A DNA stretch of 64,000 bases from the NCBI GenBank assembly GCA_017618215.1, contig JAFZUQ010000006.1:1-64000 (forward strand), read 5' to 3'. This DNA is from Elusimicrobiaceae bacterium (GTDB lineage: Bacteria > Elusimicrobiota > Elusimicrobia > Elusimicrobiales > Elusimicrobiaceae). A program made the position numbers and the translations under genes. Below, one piece after another: positions 40,718-48,840 of the stretch (within the stretch, counting starts at the first letter, position 1; each line of letters starts with the position of its first letter). The notes under the pieces are model-generated. The model saw only the letters and a list, made by a program, of their open reading frames with translations, did not search any database and was not told the DNA's origin.

Positions 40718-41878
40718 TTACTTTGCACCGGCGGCTTTGAGAAGTTTAACTATTTCAGTATATTCTGCTTTCTGCGCCATTTGTAAAAGAGTTTCATTAT
40801 TAAATTTTATATTTACATCAGCACCGGATTTTAATAAAAATTCAACCATTTCGGTATTTTCTGTATATGTAGCATATAACAATGGTGTTTGTCCTTCTTT
40901 GCTAATCATATTTACATCAGCCCCTGCATTTATCAATACTTTTGCAACTGCATCCTTGTCATCACATATTCCAACTCCACAAGGAGATACGGCATATGCC
41001 AACGCACTTTTTTTATTTTTATCTACAGTATTTGCATTTACCCCAGATTTTAAAAGCGTTTTTACCGTTTCTAACATACCTGCATCGCTGGCAGTTAATA
41101 ATAATTCTTCACCTACTTTGCCTTCAATATTTATTCCAGAATCCCAAATGGTTTTTGCTATTTTGGGAAAGTCTCCATCAACAGCAGCTTTCCAAGCTTC
41201 TGCTTTATCTTTTGCCCCAGCAGCCAATAATAATTCAACTATCCTAAGTTTATTTTGTTCATCATATTCTGAAGAGCCTTCCATGGCTATACAGGACCAC
41301 ACTAATGCTGTTTTTCCTTCTTTATCCTTAGCGTTTATATCGGCTTTAACTTTAAGAATTTTTTCTATATCATCTGCCTCTCCTACGAAACCAGCACTCA
41401 TTAAAGCTGTTATGCCTTGCTTATTTGCTATATTAACATTTATTCCAGCATTCAATAATAAATTTAACACTTGATTATATTTTTCCTCTACATAAGGAAC
41501 AGGATAATCTACTTGATATAGATTTATTAAAGCGGTATCTCCCCAATTATCTGTTGCATTTACATTTGCACCTGCTTTTAATAATTGTTCAACTGCAAAA
41601 GCAAAACCGCGCCTTGCTGCAATATTTAAGAGAGGTTCACCATTTTCTATTTTTTGGTTAGGATCTGCTTTTTCATGTTTTAACAAGTAAACTATTGCCT
41701 TTTTATCGTCATTTTTTATAGCATCTTCTAATGTCGCGGAATTTCCTTTTTCAAGCACAACATTTTCTTTTTGATTAGGCAATATCTCCTTATTTTCATC
41801 TTTATTACAACCAGATAAAGTTAATAAACCCGCTAGTAAGAATAAAACGGGTAAAATATTTTTGTTTAATCTTTTCAT
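40718..41878 (-). CDS. Ankyrin-repeat lipoprotein
   Basis: 386 residues. Lipoprotein signal with lipobox LSGC (MKRLNKNILPVLFLLAGLLT, then LSGCNKDE). From about residue 50 to the end there are roughly nine ankyrin repeats, seen as GADVNA or GANVNATDNWGDTALI, INVNIANKQGITALM, ADINAKDKEGKTAL and GADVNMISKEGQTPLL. They form a protein-binding solenoid, here probably tethered to a membrane in the periplasm. Partner unknown. AAGGAGATTTAT precedes the ATG. Same direction as the rmuC gene, which lies 15 bp upstream, so the two may be co-transcribed. Confidence 0.88.
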   Translation of the reverse strand: MKRLNKNILPVLFLLAGLLTLSGCNKDENKEILPNQKENVVLEKGNSATLEDAIKNDDKKAIVYLLKHEKADPNQKIENGEPLLNIAARRGFAFAVEQLLKAGANVNATDNWGDTALINLYQVDYPVPYVEEKYNQVLNLLLNAGINVNIANKQGITALMSAGFVGEADDIEKILKVKADINAKDKEGKTALVWSCIAMEGSSEYDEQNKLRIVELLLAAGAKDKAEAWKAAVDGDFPKIAKTIWDSGINIEGKVGEELLLTASDAGMLETVKTLLKSGVNANTVDKNKKSALAYAVSPCGVGICDDKDAVAKVLINAGADVNMISKEGQTPLLYATYTENTEMVEFLLKSGADVNIKFNNETLLQMAQKAEYTEIVKLLKAAGAK

Positions 41879-41893
41879 ATAAATCTCCTTTTT

Positions 41894-43060
41894 TTATTTT
41901 TCTTCTTCAAAATCGATTTCGGGGAGTTGTTTGGAACTCTTGGCACCTAACTCTTCAAGTTTCTTGACTTGGGAAAGTATCCCCCCCTTCCCATCAAAAG
42001 TACGGCGGGCGTCTTCATAGTGGTTCAAGGCGGCATTTAAACTGCCTTTCACTTGCCCCATATTTGTGCTGAAACTTGAAACCTTTTCATGCAAAATTCT
42101 GCCGATTTTCAAAATTTCTTCCGTATGTTTTTGGGCAAGGTAAATATTCCATAATTGTTCTATCGTTTTTAAAATAGGTATCAAAGATGATGCGGTTGCC
42201 ACCATAACTTTTTTGCCGCTTGCAAAAATGCCGAGGTCCTTTTGATATTCCAAAGCACACAAATAGGCCATTTCTATCGGCACATACATTATTACAAAAT
42301 CAGGCGTATGTTTGTAAATTTCTTTTAATTCCTGATACTTTTTCTTTGACAACTCTTCAATTTGATTTTTTAAGGCTTTTATGTGTTCCGCTAAAAATTG
42401 TTTGCTTTTTACCGGATCCTTTTCATTAACATAATTATTGTACGCAGTTAAAACCATTTTACAATCAACTACCAAATATCTGTTGTCCGGCATATTGATA
42501 ATAAAATCGGGGCGCAATTTCGTTTCTTTATCAGTGTTTTGTTTTGTGTAATGTACACCTTCTTTTAAACCGCAACTTTCAAGCAATTGTTCAAGCAACA
42601 TTTCGCCGAAATCACCTTGCTTTTTATTGTTTTTTAAGGCGTTGGCAAGGTTTGATGCCTCTTTTTGTAAATTCTCGTTTAAGTGTTCCATAGTTGCAAG
42701 TTTTTCTTGCAAATAATTTAGATTTTTTGAAAGCGGTTCTATACCTTTATTTTGTAATTCTTCTGTTTTTTGCGTGAGCAAATTTGATGCGATTTCTTTA
42801 AATTTACCTTCGGCAATTTTTTGCATATTATCAAAAATTATTTTTTGTTGTTCCTGCGTTTGCTTTTGCAATTTATTTTCCGCTTCCGCTTTTACTTTTT
42901 CTTTTTCCGCTTCATTTAATTGTGCATATAATTCCTGTGTTTTTAATTCAAGGTCTTTATTTTTTTCGTTTAATTCTTTGATTAATTTTATTTTAGAAAA
43001 AAATTCATAACCTATGATACCGGCAATAATAACAACTAAAATTATAATATAGATTTCCAT
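41894..43060 (-). CDS. rmuC: RmuC family DNA recombination protein
   Basis: 388 residues from the ATG at 43060, which has AGGAG six bases upstream; an in-frame ATG 12 codons earlier is less likely. N-terminal membrane helix (IIILVVIIAGIIGYEFF), a long coiled coil (LKELNEKNKDLELKTQEL and similar, to about residue 140), then the RmuC nuclease-like core: NNKKQGDFGEMLLEQLLE, LRPDFIINMPDNRYLVVDCKMVL, PDFVIMYVPIE and ATASSLIPILKTI. RmuC limits inversions at short repeats in E. coli; the core has a PD-(D/E)xK-like fold. The size is slightly shorter than the E. coli protein. Confidence 0.92.
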   Translation of the reverse strand: MEIYIIILVVIIAGIIGYEFFSKIKLIKELNEKNKDLELKTQELYAQLNEAEKEKVKAEAENKLQKQTQEQQKIIFDNMQKIAEGKFKEIASNLLTQKTEELQNKGIEPLSKNLNYLQEKLATMEHLNENLQKEASNLANALKNNKKQGDFGEMLLEQLLESCGLKEGVHYTKQNTDKETKLRPDFIINMPDNRYLVVDCKMVLTAYNNYVNEKDPVKSKQFLAEHIKALKNQIEELSKKKYQELKEIYKHTPDFVIMYVPIEMAYLCALEYQKDLGIFASGKKVMVATASSLIPILKTIEQLWNIYLAQKHTEEILKIGRILHEKVSSFSTNMGQVKGSLNAALNHYEDARRTFDGKGGILSQVKKLEELGAKSSKQLPEIDFEEEK

Positions 43061-43181
43061 AAAAACTCCTAAAAGGTATTTACTCCATTTTAGCAAATTA
43101 TATAAGTTAAGACCATTTTATATAAAAAATTTGGCAAGCGCTTAAATAAATTGTAAAATATATAAGTAGACAATTTAAGTT

Positions 43182-43268
43182 GGAGAGGTGGCCGAGCGGT
43201 TTAAGGCGTTAGTCTTGAAAACTAATATACGGGAAACTGTATCGAGGGTTCGAATCCCTCCCTCTCCG
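43182..43268 (+). tRNA. tRNA-Ser (anticodon TGA)
   Basis: Acceptor arms GGAGAGG/CCTCTCC with discriminator G, anticodon stem TTAGT/ACTAA and loop CTTGAAA, a long variable arm (ATACGGGAAACTGTAT) and T-arm GAGGGTTCGAATCCCTC. CCA is not encoded. Its 3' end is repeated twice downstream. Confidence 0.95.
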
Positions 43269-43275
43269 AAAAAAT

Positions 43276-43303
43276 TTACCCTCCTTTATGGAGGGTTAAT
43301 TTT
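43276..43303 (+). terminator. Terminator after tRNA-Ser(TGA)
   Basis: ACCCTCC and GGAGGGT arms followed by TTAATTTTTTT, 8 bp past the tRNA. Confidence 0.75.
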
Positions 43304-43307
43304 TTTG

Positions 43308-43479
43308 GATGGAGCGATACCAACTGCTTGGCATCGCGTCGGGATTCGAAGCCCGCAGCCATATCCGAGTTTGAGCGCGAGCCATTTAGGCGAGCACGAA
43401 AGGCGAGGATGGCGAGGGCCGGGGTGGAGGAAAATACCGCCAGGAATTTTACCGTAACCCGAATCTCCCTCCCTCTCCG
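43308..43479 (+). repeat. tRNA-Ser-derived repeat unit B
   Basis: A 172-bp unit ending with a copy of the tRNA-Ser 3' end (CGAATCTCCCTCCCTCTCCG). It opens with GGATGGAG and a hairpin GCGATACCAA-CTGC-TTGGCATCGC (43314-43337), then GGGATTCGAAG, and later the arms GGAAAATACC/GGAATTTTACC. Unit C has the same order of elements. A hairpin CCCCGC/GCGGGG follows at about 43488-43507. No coding sequence is supported; reading frames here are by-products of high GC. Confidence 0.6.
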
Positions 43480-43518
43480 AAAATTTGAAACCCCGCTAAA
43501 TGCGGGGTTTTGAATTTT

Positions 43519-43685
43519 CCGAGAGTGGAGTGAAGCAAACTGCTTTGCTTCACGTAGGAATTCGAAGGGCGGAGCGATGTTTTTGTTTGAAGCACAAAGT
43601 GCTGAAAGGCAAAAACCGCGAGCCCGGGCCCTGTAGCATTTTCCGTAAGGAAAATGACGGAAGGGCGAATCTTCCTCCCTCTCCG
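43519..43685 (+). repeat. tRNA-Ser-derived repeat unit C
   Basis: A 167-bp unit ending CGAATCTTCCTCCCTCTCCG. Starts CGAGAGTGGAG, which can pair with the unit's CTCTCCG end as an acceptor-like stem. Hairpin GTGAAGCAAA-CTGC-TTTGCTTCAC (43530-43553) aligns with that of unit B but differs at several positions with pairing kept. GGAATTCGAAG, AGCAC/GTGCT (43591-43603) and CATTTTCC/GGAAAATG (43637-43656) follow. The T-arm-like GGAAG-GGCGAAT-CTTCC lies just before the end. Confidence 0.6.
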
Positions 43686-43765
43686 AAAAAATTTACTCTC
43701 CTAGTCCAATATTTATTTTATATAATAGAATTATCAGTAAAATTTATTTTATGAGGTAACACTTT

Positions 43766-44128
43766 ATGTATAATAATGAAGCTAGGAATTTTGCAAAACA
43801 AATTCTTTTATGTGTTTCAATAAGTTGGTGGCTTACCAGTATAACACTTGTTGTATCTAAAATTTTCTTTTCATTACCTTCTGAACTAAAAATTATAATA
43901 TCAATATTGTGCATATTTGGAGGAATACCACCTCTGATTTCATTAATATTAATAAATAAGCTATCAAATAAAAATAAATTTACGAATTATGAATCACAAC
44001 TACCTAATCAAAAATCAATCAATAGAGGTCCTGTTCCCAAAATACTAAAGATAATAATGCCGATTATAGCATTGATATCAGCTCCAATTGTCGTTTCAAT
44101 TTTGATATACGCTTCTCAATTAGATTAA
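43766..44128 (+). CDS. Small membrane protein, function unknown
   Basis: 120 residues with three hydrophobic segments: ILLCVSISWWLTSITLVVS near the N-terminus, IIISILCIFGGIPPLISLILI, and IIMPIIALISAPIVVSILIYA at the C-terminus, separated by a polar Asn/Lys/Gln-rich loop. No known family is recognised. A GAGGTAAC ribosome binding site precedes the ATG. Base composition is more AT-rich than the housekeeping block that follows. It lies between the tRNA-derived repeat array and a dispersed repeat, so it may be a recent arrival. Confidence 0.55.
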   Translation: MYNNEARNFAKQILLCVSISWWLTSITLVVSKIFFSLPSELKIIISILCIFGGIPPLISLILINKLSNKNKFTNYESQLPNQKSINRGPVPKILKIIMPIIALISAPIVVSILIYASQLD

Positions 44129-44176
44129 AATAGTACAAACTATTTTCATTTAATAAACCCAAACCGATCACTCAAG

Positions 44177-44312
44177 TCTAGCAAGTATTTTTGAGGAAAT
44201 TTTGATTTTTACTGCGACGAAGAGTACCAAGAAGAACGTGGAGCGAAGCGACATCTCGGTACTTTAGGAGCAGAAAAATCAAAATTTACCAAAAAGACTC
44301 CGCTAGCAAAAA
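44177..44312. repeat. Dispersed nested-hairpin repeat, copy D
   Basis: Arms GGAAATTTTGATTTTT and AAAAATCAAAATTTACC around GACGAAGAGTACC, GTGGAGCGAAGCGAC and CGGTACTTTAGGAG; outermost CTAGC/GCTAG also pair. This is the clearest copy together with 22375-22500. Lies immediately upstream of the rpmH promoter. Confidence 0.75.
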
Positions 44313-44338
44313 ATAATAACTGCCTACTTCCTATTTAT

Positions 44339-44367
44339 TTGCATTGAACTTAAATAAATTATATAAT
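44339..44367 (+). promoter_or_regulatory. Promoter of the rpmH operon
   Basis: TTGCAT at 44339-44344 and TATAAT at 44362-44367 with a 17-bp spacer. The predicted start (about 44374) coincides with the ATG of rpmH, so the first message would be leaderless or nearly so. No Shine-Dalgarno sequence is visible before the ATG. Confidence 0.55.
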
Positions 44368-44374
44368 CTTTTAT

Positions 44375-44512
44375 ATGTTACCAACATACAGACCAAACAA
44401 ATCAAAACGCGCTAAAACCATCGGTTTTAGGGCAAAAATGGCCACAAAAGGTGGCAGAAAAGTACTCAGCGCCAGACGTGCAAAAGGGCGCAAAGAGTTG
44501 ATTCGCAAGTAA
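44375..44512 (+). CDS. rpmH: 50S ribosomal protein L34
   Basis: 45 residues, full length for L34. Signature: N-terminal [19 protein letters not shown], then [17 protein letters not shown]. Rich in Arg and Lys, binds 23S rRNA in the large subunit. First gene of the conserved rpmH-rnpA-yidD-yidC-jag block; rnpA starts 2 bp after its stop. In many bacteria this block lies near dnaA and the chromosome origin, but neither is visible here. Too short for most gene finders. Confidence 0.97.
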   Translation: MLPTYRPNKSKRAKTIGFRAKMATKGGRKVLSARRAKGRKELIRK

Positions 44513-44514
44513 TT

Positions 44515-44892
44515 GTGAAAAGTCACGGCTTGCCTAAGAGCGAAAGAATTTATTTGAAGGAAGATTTCAAAGATATCTTCTCAACCGGAAAAAAGGTTCA
44601 AATAAAGGGTTTTACTTTTTGGTGCAAGCCAAATTTGGGGCGAGCGTCAAAACCCCAAATCGGAATAATTGTTTCAAAAAAGTTGGGTTCGGCGGTTGAA
44701 AGAAACCGCTGTAAACGACTTATTAGGGAAGCTTTTAGGTTAAATAAACATTTACTAAAAAACGCCGCTATCCTAATTTATCCGAAAGAGAAGGAACTTT
44801 TACCTTCCCTGCAAGCGGCTACAAAAGCCCTTTTAGCTTTAGCTGAAAAGGCCGGTATAAAAGAAGAGTGTAAGGGCCCAAATATTCCTTAA
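44515..44892 (+). CDS. rnpA: Ribonuclease P protein component
   Basis: 125 residues. The RNR motif is in AVERNRCKRLIREAFR and the fold start is LKEDFKDIFSTGKK; IGIIVSKKLGSA is also conserved. Assists the catalytic RNA in trimming tRNA 5' ends. Starts with GTG at 44515, directly after the rpmH stop, as usual for this pair. The catalytic RNA gene is not in the window. Confidence 0.95.
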   Translation: MKSHGLPKSERIYLKEDFKDIFSTGKKVQIKGFTFWCKPNLGRASKPQIGIIVSKKLGSAVERNRCKRLIREAFRLNKHLLKNAAILIYPKEKELLPSLQAATKALLALAEKAGIKEECKGPNIP

Positions 44893-44918
44893 CCTTACCC
44901 TTCTAGAGATTTTTGAAG

Positions 44919-45137
44919 ATGGCAAAAAATTTATTGCTTAAATTGATGGGGTTTTGTATCAAGTTCATAAGGCCTTTTTTGGGGCCAAGCGGTGTGTGCC
45001 GTTTTACGCCCACTTGCTCTGCTTATGCCTTAGAAGCAGTAAATAAATATGGTTGTATCAAAGGGTTGTTTTTAGCAACTAAGCGCCTGCTTAGGTGCCA
45101 CCCTTTTTGTGACGGCGGATACGACCCTGTACCATAA
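44919..45137 (+). CDS. yidD: Membrane protein insertion efficiency factor YidD
   Basis: 72 residues from the ATG at 44919 (an upstream TTG is possible). Family signature: [26 protein letters not shown] with CRF-PTCS, then [19 protein letters not shown] small inner-membrane-associated protein that helps YidC-dependent insertion. Sits between rnpA and yidC as in most bacteria. GAAG precedes the start. Confidence 0.95.
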   Translation: MAKNLLLKLMGFCIKFIRPFLGPSGVCRFTPTCSAYALEAVNKYGCIKGLFLATKRLLRCHPFCDGGYDPVP

Positions 45138-45173
45138 GTAAAGTTTATTTTTCCTAAAGCTCGGGAGAGCTTA

Positions 45174-46796
45174 ATGGATAAAAACTTTTTCATCGCGCTA
45201 GCTGCGGCTGTGCTGGTGTTCCTTGGGTATAATACCTTTACTACACAAAAACAAATAGAAACTAAACAAAAAGAACTCGCACAACAAGTTAATATAACCG
45301 AAGCAAAGCAAGAAAATATTAAACTTCAACAACAGAATTCTGTTTCACTTACCACTGCAAAAAAACAGGAAACAGAAAAATTATTTACGGTTGAGACCGA
45401 ACACGCAAAAATTATTTTCACTTCTAAAGGTGCTGCAATTAAAGATTTTGTTTACAGGGATTTTGATACTGACCTTAATTTAACACCTTTCGGTAATGAA
45501 GGTTATTTCGCAACTTTACCAGATGTTTATTTTGAAGAAGCACCTACGCAAAACGGTGCGGATATTGCTTTTAAAACTAAACTTGCCGACGGTGTATTTT
45601 TAGTAAAAAGTTACACAATAAACAAAGAACAGGGCTTAAATAAACTTGAAATGAGTTTTAAAAATGAAAGAGCAGAAGAATTAAACCTATCAGATTTATA
45701 CTTAAATATGGGCCCGGGCTTAAACACGGTTAAAAGTGAAATCAGCGATAACGCTGTTAACTTACGTGCTTTTTGTACAAGACAAGAAAGCGGCAAAAAG
45801 AATATTTCCGTCAATAATTTAAAGGAAAAAACTTTTATAAAACCAAACTTATTAAAGGAAACCTGTGACGGTTGGAAATGGGCCGGTATTGATAATCGCT
45901 ATTTCTTAACCGCCTTAATTCCGACAAATTGGAAAGGTGTCGCCGACGGTTTTAAATACAGCAAACATTTTATGTATGAAACGCCTTCCTTCTTTGGGCT
46001 TTTTGGGAAATCACGTGCAGAAGGACCTGATTTGAAAATATTAGTCCCAGCCGTATTACCTGCCAATCAGACTGTTACTTACAGTTCGGATTTTTATATC
46101 GGGCCTAAAGATCTAAAACTGCTTGATAGTTTACCTTATGATTTACAACGTTCCATACAATTTGGTTTTTTTGGGCAACTCGGTAAATGGATGAGAAATA
46201 TACTTGAGTGGTTAAACAAATATACACATAACTATGGTTTTGCAATTATTTTAATGACTTTCCTAATTCAAATAATAATGTTCCCGCTCACTTATAAACA
46301 GCTTAAATCCGCAGCCGTAATGCAACGCATACAACCGCAAATGAAAGTGATACAAGACAAGTATAAAAGTGACCCTATGCGCGCACAACAGGAAATGATG
46401 CTCCTGTACAAAAAATACGGAGCAAACCCTTTAAGCGGTTGCTTACCTTTATTTATACAAATGCCGATTTTTATCGCGTTATTTAATGCTTTAAGAACAT
46501 CTTGGGCTTTGCACGGTTCACCGTTCATTTGGTGGATTACGGACTTATCTGCCAAAGACCCTTATTATGTTCTTCCGATTTTGATGGGTGTAATAATGTT
46601 TATCCAACAAAAAATTACAATGCCTGAAAACATGACTAAAGATAACCCCTCCATGGCGATGATGAAGTGGATGCCTATTTTTATGACAGTTATCTTCTTA
46701 AACTTCCCGGCAGGGCTCACGCTTTATTGGTTTATCAGTAATTGTATTAGTTTTGTAGTGAATCTAGTTTTAAAGAGGAAATTAGCCGCAATTTAG
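45174..46796 (+). CDS. yidC: Membrane protein insertase YidC
   Basis: 540 residues, Gram-negative type with the first helix (FFIALAAAVLVFLGYNTF), a large periplasmic domain (about 60-340), and the conserved five-helix insertase core from LGKWMRNILEWLNKYTHNYGFAIILMTF on. PLTYKQLKSAAVMQRIQPQMKVIQ, GGCLP-type GANPLSGCLPLFIQMPIF and MKWMPIFMTVIFLNFPAGLTLYWFISN complete it. Inserts membrane proteins alone or with SecYEG. GGGAGAGC precedes the ATG. Confidence 0.97.
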   Translation: MDKNFFIALAAAVLVFLGYNTFTTQKQIETKQKELAQQVNITEAKQENIKLQQQNSVSLTTAKKQETEKLFTVETEHAKIIFTSKGAAIKDFVYRDFDTDLNLTPFGNEGYFATLPDVYFEEAPTQNGADIAFKTKLADGVFLVKSYTINKEQGLNKLEMSFKNERAEELNLSDLYLNMGPGLNTVKSEISDNAVNLRAFCTRQESGKKNISVNNLKEKTFIKPNLLKETCDGWKWAGIDNRYFLTALIPTNWKGVADGFKYSKHFMYETPSFFGLFGKSRAEGPDLKILVPAVLPANQTVTYSSDFYIGPKDLKLLDSLPYDLQRSIQFGFFGQLGKWMRNILEWLNKYTHNYGFAIILMTFLIQIIMFPLTYKQLKSAAVMQRIQPQMKVIQDKYKSDPMRAQQEMMLLYKKYGANPLSGCLPLFIQMPIFIALFNALRTSWALHGSPFIWWITDLSAKDPYYVLPILMGVIMFIQQKITMPENMTKDNPSMAMMKWMPIFMTVIFLNFPAGLTLYWFISNCISFVVNLVLKRKLAAI

Positions 46797-46816
46797 GGCA
46801 AAAAAGGAGATGTTTT

Positions 46817-47896
46817 ATGGCAAGAAGACAAGTTATTTCAACAGGAAAAGATGTAGCTTCAGCAGTAATTCGTGGTTTAAATGAACTTGGCCGCCGCCGC
46901 GATCAAGTTGATGTTACGATTCTTCAAAAACCTACAAAAGGTTTTTTAGGAATCGGTGCAAAAAAAGCAAGAGTGCAAATTGTGGAAAAAGCATGGGATT
47001 CTGAACACTCAACACCGATGAGAACCGGCATCCGCAAACGCTCAAGTATTTCTTACAAGTCAAATAAAAAATCACGCCGCACACGCCGCCCGCGCCATTT
47101 GGTGGAAAAAACGGTTACGATGCGTGAACCTAAAGCAAACGAAACACAAAAATTACCATCTATGGAAATTCAAAATGCAATTATCCCGGACAACATAAAA
47201 CAACCGATGGAAGATGCAAAAAATGCTTTAAGCGAAATGCTCGGGAAAATGGGTGTAAAAGTCAGCAATTTAAATACTTGGTGGGATGCAAAACAAGAAC
47301 GTATTTTACTTACCTTTGATTGTGACTATCCTGCTTTAGTTATCGGTAAAGAAGCAAAGACTTTACAATCTATACAGTATCTTATTACCTTAATGATAAG
47401 CAGGAATTTTAACTCTCCTATTTCAGTAGTTGCAGATACACAAAACTATTGGAATAAACTCGAGGAAAAAATTAATAAAGATATTTCTTATGCTTTAACT
47501 ACAATAAGACGCAATAAAAGGCCATATCGCTTCCGCCCGATGTCTGCACAAATGCGCAGATATATTCACCATTATTTGGCAGCGGAACAAGATATAATCA
47601 CAGTTTCCGAAGGTGAAGGTAAATGGCGCAAGGTAGTTATCAAAATTACAAAACCGGAAGACAAAGCAACACAAAATACTACCCCTATCGCTACAGAACA
47701 AAAAGAAACTGTACCTACACAGGTTGAGACACAAAATAATGAAACACAAGGACAAAAACCTGAACAAGATGCTTGTGTTTTAACAGCTGAAAGCACAAAT
47801 TGCCCCACTGAGAATTCAGCAACAACAAATCCGGAAACGATAATAGAAATTAAACAGGAAGAAAACACTGTATCCGTTACCGAAGAAGTAAAATAA
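46817..47896 (+). CDS. Jag/KhpB-like RNA-binding protein (Jag-N, KH, R3H)
   Basis: 359 residues. The Jag-N domain spans residues 1-55 (GKDVASAVIRGLNELG, GFLGIGAKKARVQI). A basic linker (KKSRRTRRPRH) follows, then a KH domain (about 130-210, PALVIGKEAKTLQSIQYLITLM) and an R3H domain (about 215-280, YRFRPMSAQMRRYIHHYLAAEQDIITVSEGEGKWRKV split over its core). The C-terminal 75 residues are Thr/Gln/Glu-rich and low complexity. KH-R3H proteins bind RNA and affect cell envelope and division in Gram-positives. AAAAAGGAGATG is the ribosome binding site. Follows yidC by 20 bp. Confidence 0.92.
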   Translation: MARRQVISTGKDVASAVIRGLNELGRRRDQVDVTILQKPTKGFLGIGAKKARVQIVEKAWDSEHSTPMRTGIRKRSSISYKSNKKSRRTRRPRHLVEKTVTMREPKANETQKLPSMEIQNAIIPDNIKQPMEDAKNALSEMLGKMGVKVSNLNTWWDAKQERILLTFDCDYPALVIGKEAKTLQSIQYLITLMISRNFNSPISVVADTQNYWNKLEEKINKDISYALTTIRRNKRPYRFRPMSAQMRRYIHHYLAAEQDIITVSEGEGKWRKVVIKITKPEDKATQNTTPIATEQKETVPTQVETQNNETQGQKPEQDACVLTAESTNCPTENSATTNPETIIEIKQEENTVSVTEEVK

Positions 47897-47912
47897 AATT
47901 AAACACTTAACA

Positions 47913-47942
47913 AAACCCCCACAAATTTCTGTGGGGGTTTTT
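47913..47942 (+). terminator. Terminator of the rpmH-jag operon
   Basis: AAAACCCCCACA and TGTGGGGGTTTTT form a strong stem with T-run directly after jag. Confidence 0.9.
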
Positions 47943-47979
47943 GCTTGATAAGAGACTCTCTAAATGATAAACTATATCT

Positions 47980-48840
47980 ATGAAGAAGATATTATTTTTG
48001 ACGACTTTAATTACTCTTGCAGCCTGTGGGCCAAGGCAAGAAAATAATTCCCAAGAACCGTTGGTTTATAGTAATTCATCGGTCTTGGCTTATGTTGATA
48101 ATCAACCTATAACCCAAGCAGATTTTGACAAAGCAGCAAATAATTTAGATGACAACTTTAAAAAATTTGTTACTACAAAAAGCGGACGGGCAAATTTCCT
48201 TTCCTTTTTAATTAGCGAGAAATTACTTTTGTTAGATGCAAAAAATCGCGATATTGATTCCACACCCGAATATCAAGCTGAAATTAAAGCTTTGGAAGAA
48301 GCTCAAAAAAATGCTCTTGAAACAGCTAAGAATTTTGCATTAAGACGCAATTTGCTTGAGAATCTGGCACAAGATGGTATACTTGGTGTAAGCGAAAGTG
48401 AAATAAAGGAATACTATAAAAAATATCCTTACGAAATAACCATTAAACAATTTATTATTTCAGATTCGCAAAAAGCCGCTGAAGTAATGAAGCAGATGAG
48501 AAATGTCCGATCCACCTCAAAATTTGCTGAGTTCGCAAGACAGTTTTCGGATGAACCTCTATCTAAAAAAAGCGGCGGTGATATGCCTCCTTTTATACCT
48601 GGCGAATATTTACCGCAAATTGAAGTTCCTGCTGCAAACTCCAGATTAATGGAAGTACAAGGTTTTATAACTACGGCACAAGGCAATCATATCTTCATGA
48701 AAGTATCCGAAAAACGCCTTACCTATGATGAGGCTAAAAATAGAATCAAAATGATTATTGAAAATCAAAAACTTGATTCATACCTAAACTCTTTAAATAA
48801 AAAGTATAATATAAGTATAGTAAAGGAGGAAACAAAATGA
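47980..48840 (+). CDS. PpiC-type peptidyl-prolyl isomerase lipoprotein
   Basis: 286 residues with a lipoprotein signal (MKKILFLTTLITLAAC). The N-terminal SurA-like region spans about 20-140 (SVLAYVDNQPITQADFDKAAN), and the parvulin/PpiC domain about 145-265 (ITIKQFIISDS, KFAEFARQFSDEPLSKKSGGDMPPF, QGFITTAQGNHIFMKVSEK). Folds or guides exported proteins in the periplasm. Its stop overlaps the next gene's ATG by 4 bp (ATGA), so the two foldases are coupled. Confidence 0.9.
   Translation: MKKILFLTTLITLAACGPRQENNSQEPLVYSNSSVLAYVDNQPITQADFDKAANNLDDNFKKFVTTKSGRANFLSFLISEKLLLLDAKNRDIDSTPEYQAEIKALEEAQKNALETAKNFALRRNLLENLAQDGILGVSESEIKEYYKKYPYEITIKQFIISDSQKAAEVMKQMRNVRSTSKFAEFARQFSDEPLSKKSGGDMPPFIPGEYLPQIEVPAANSRLMEVQGFITTAQGNHIFMKVSEKRLTYDEAKNRIKMIIENQKLDSYLNSLNKKYNISIVKEETK

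Noticed and set aside
43188-43754. Open frames across tRNA-Ser and the repeat units
   Set aside because: They overlap the tRNA or the tRNA-derived units and show no protein-like composition or ribosome binding sites.
43269-44374. Replication origin near rpmH
   Set aside because: The rpmH-rnpA-yidC block often lies near oriC, but I see no dnaA, no cluster of DnaA boxes (TTATNCACA) and no AT-rich unwinding repeat set here.
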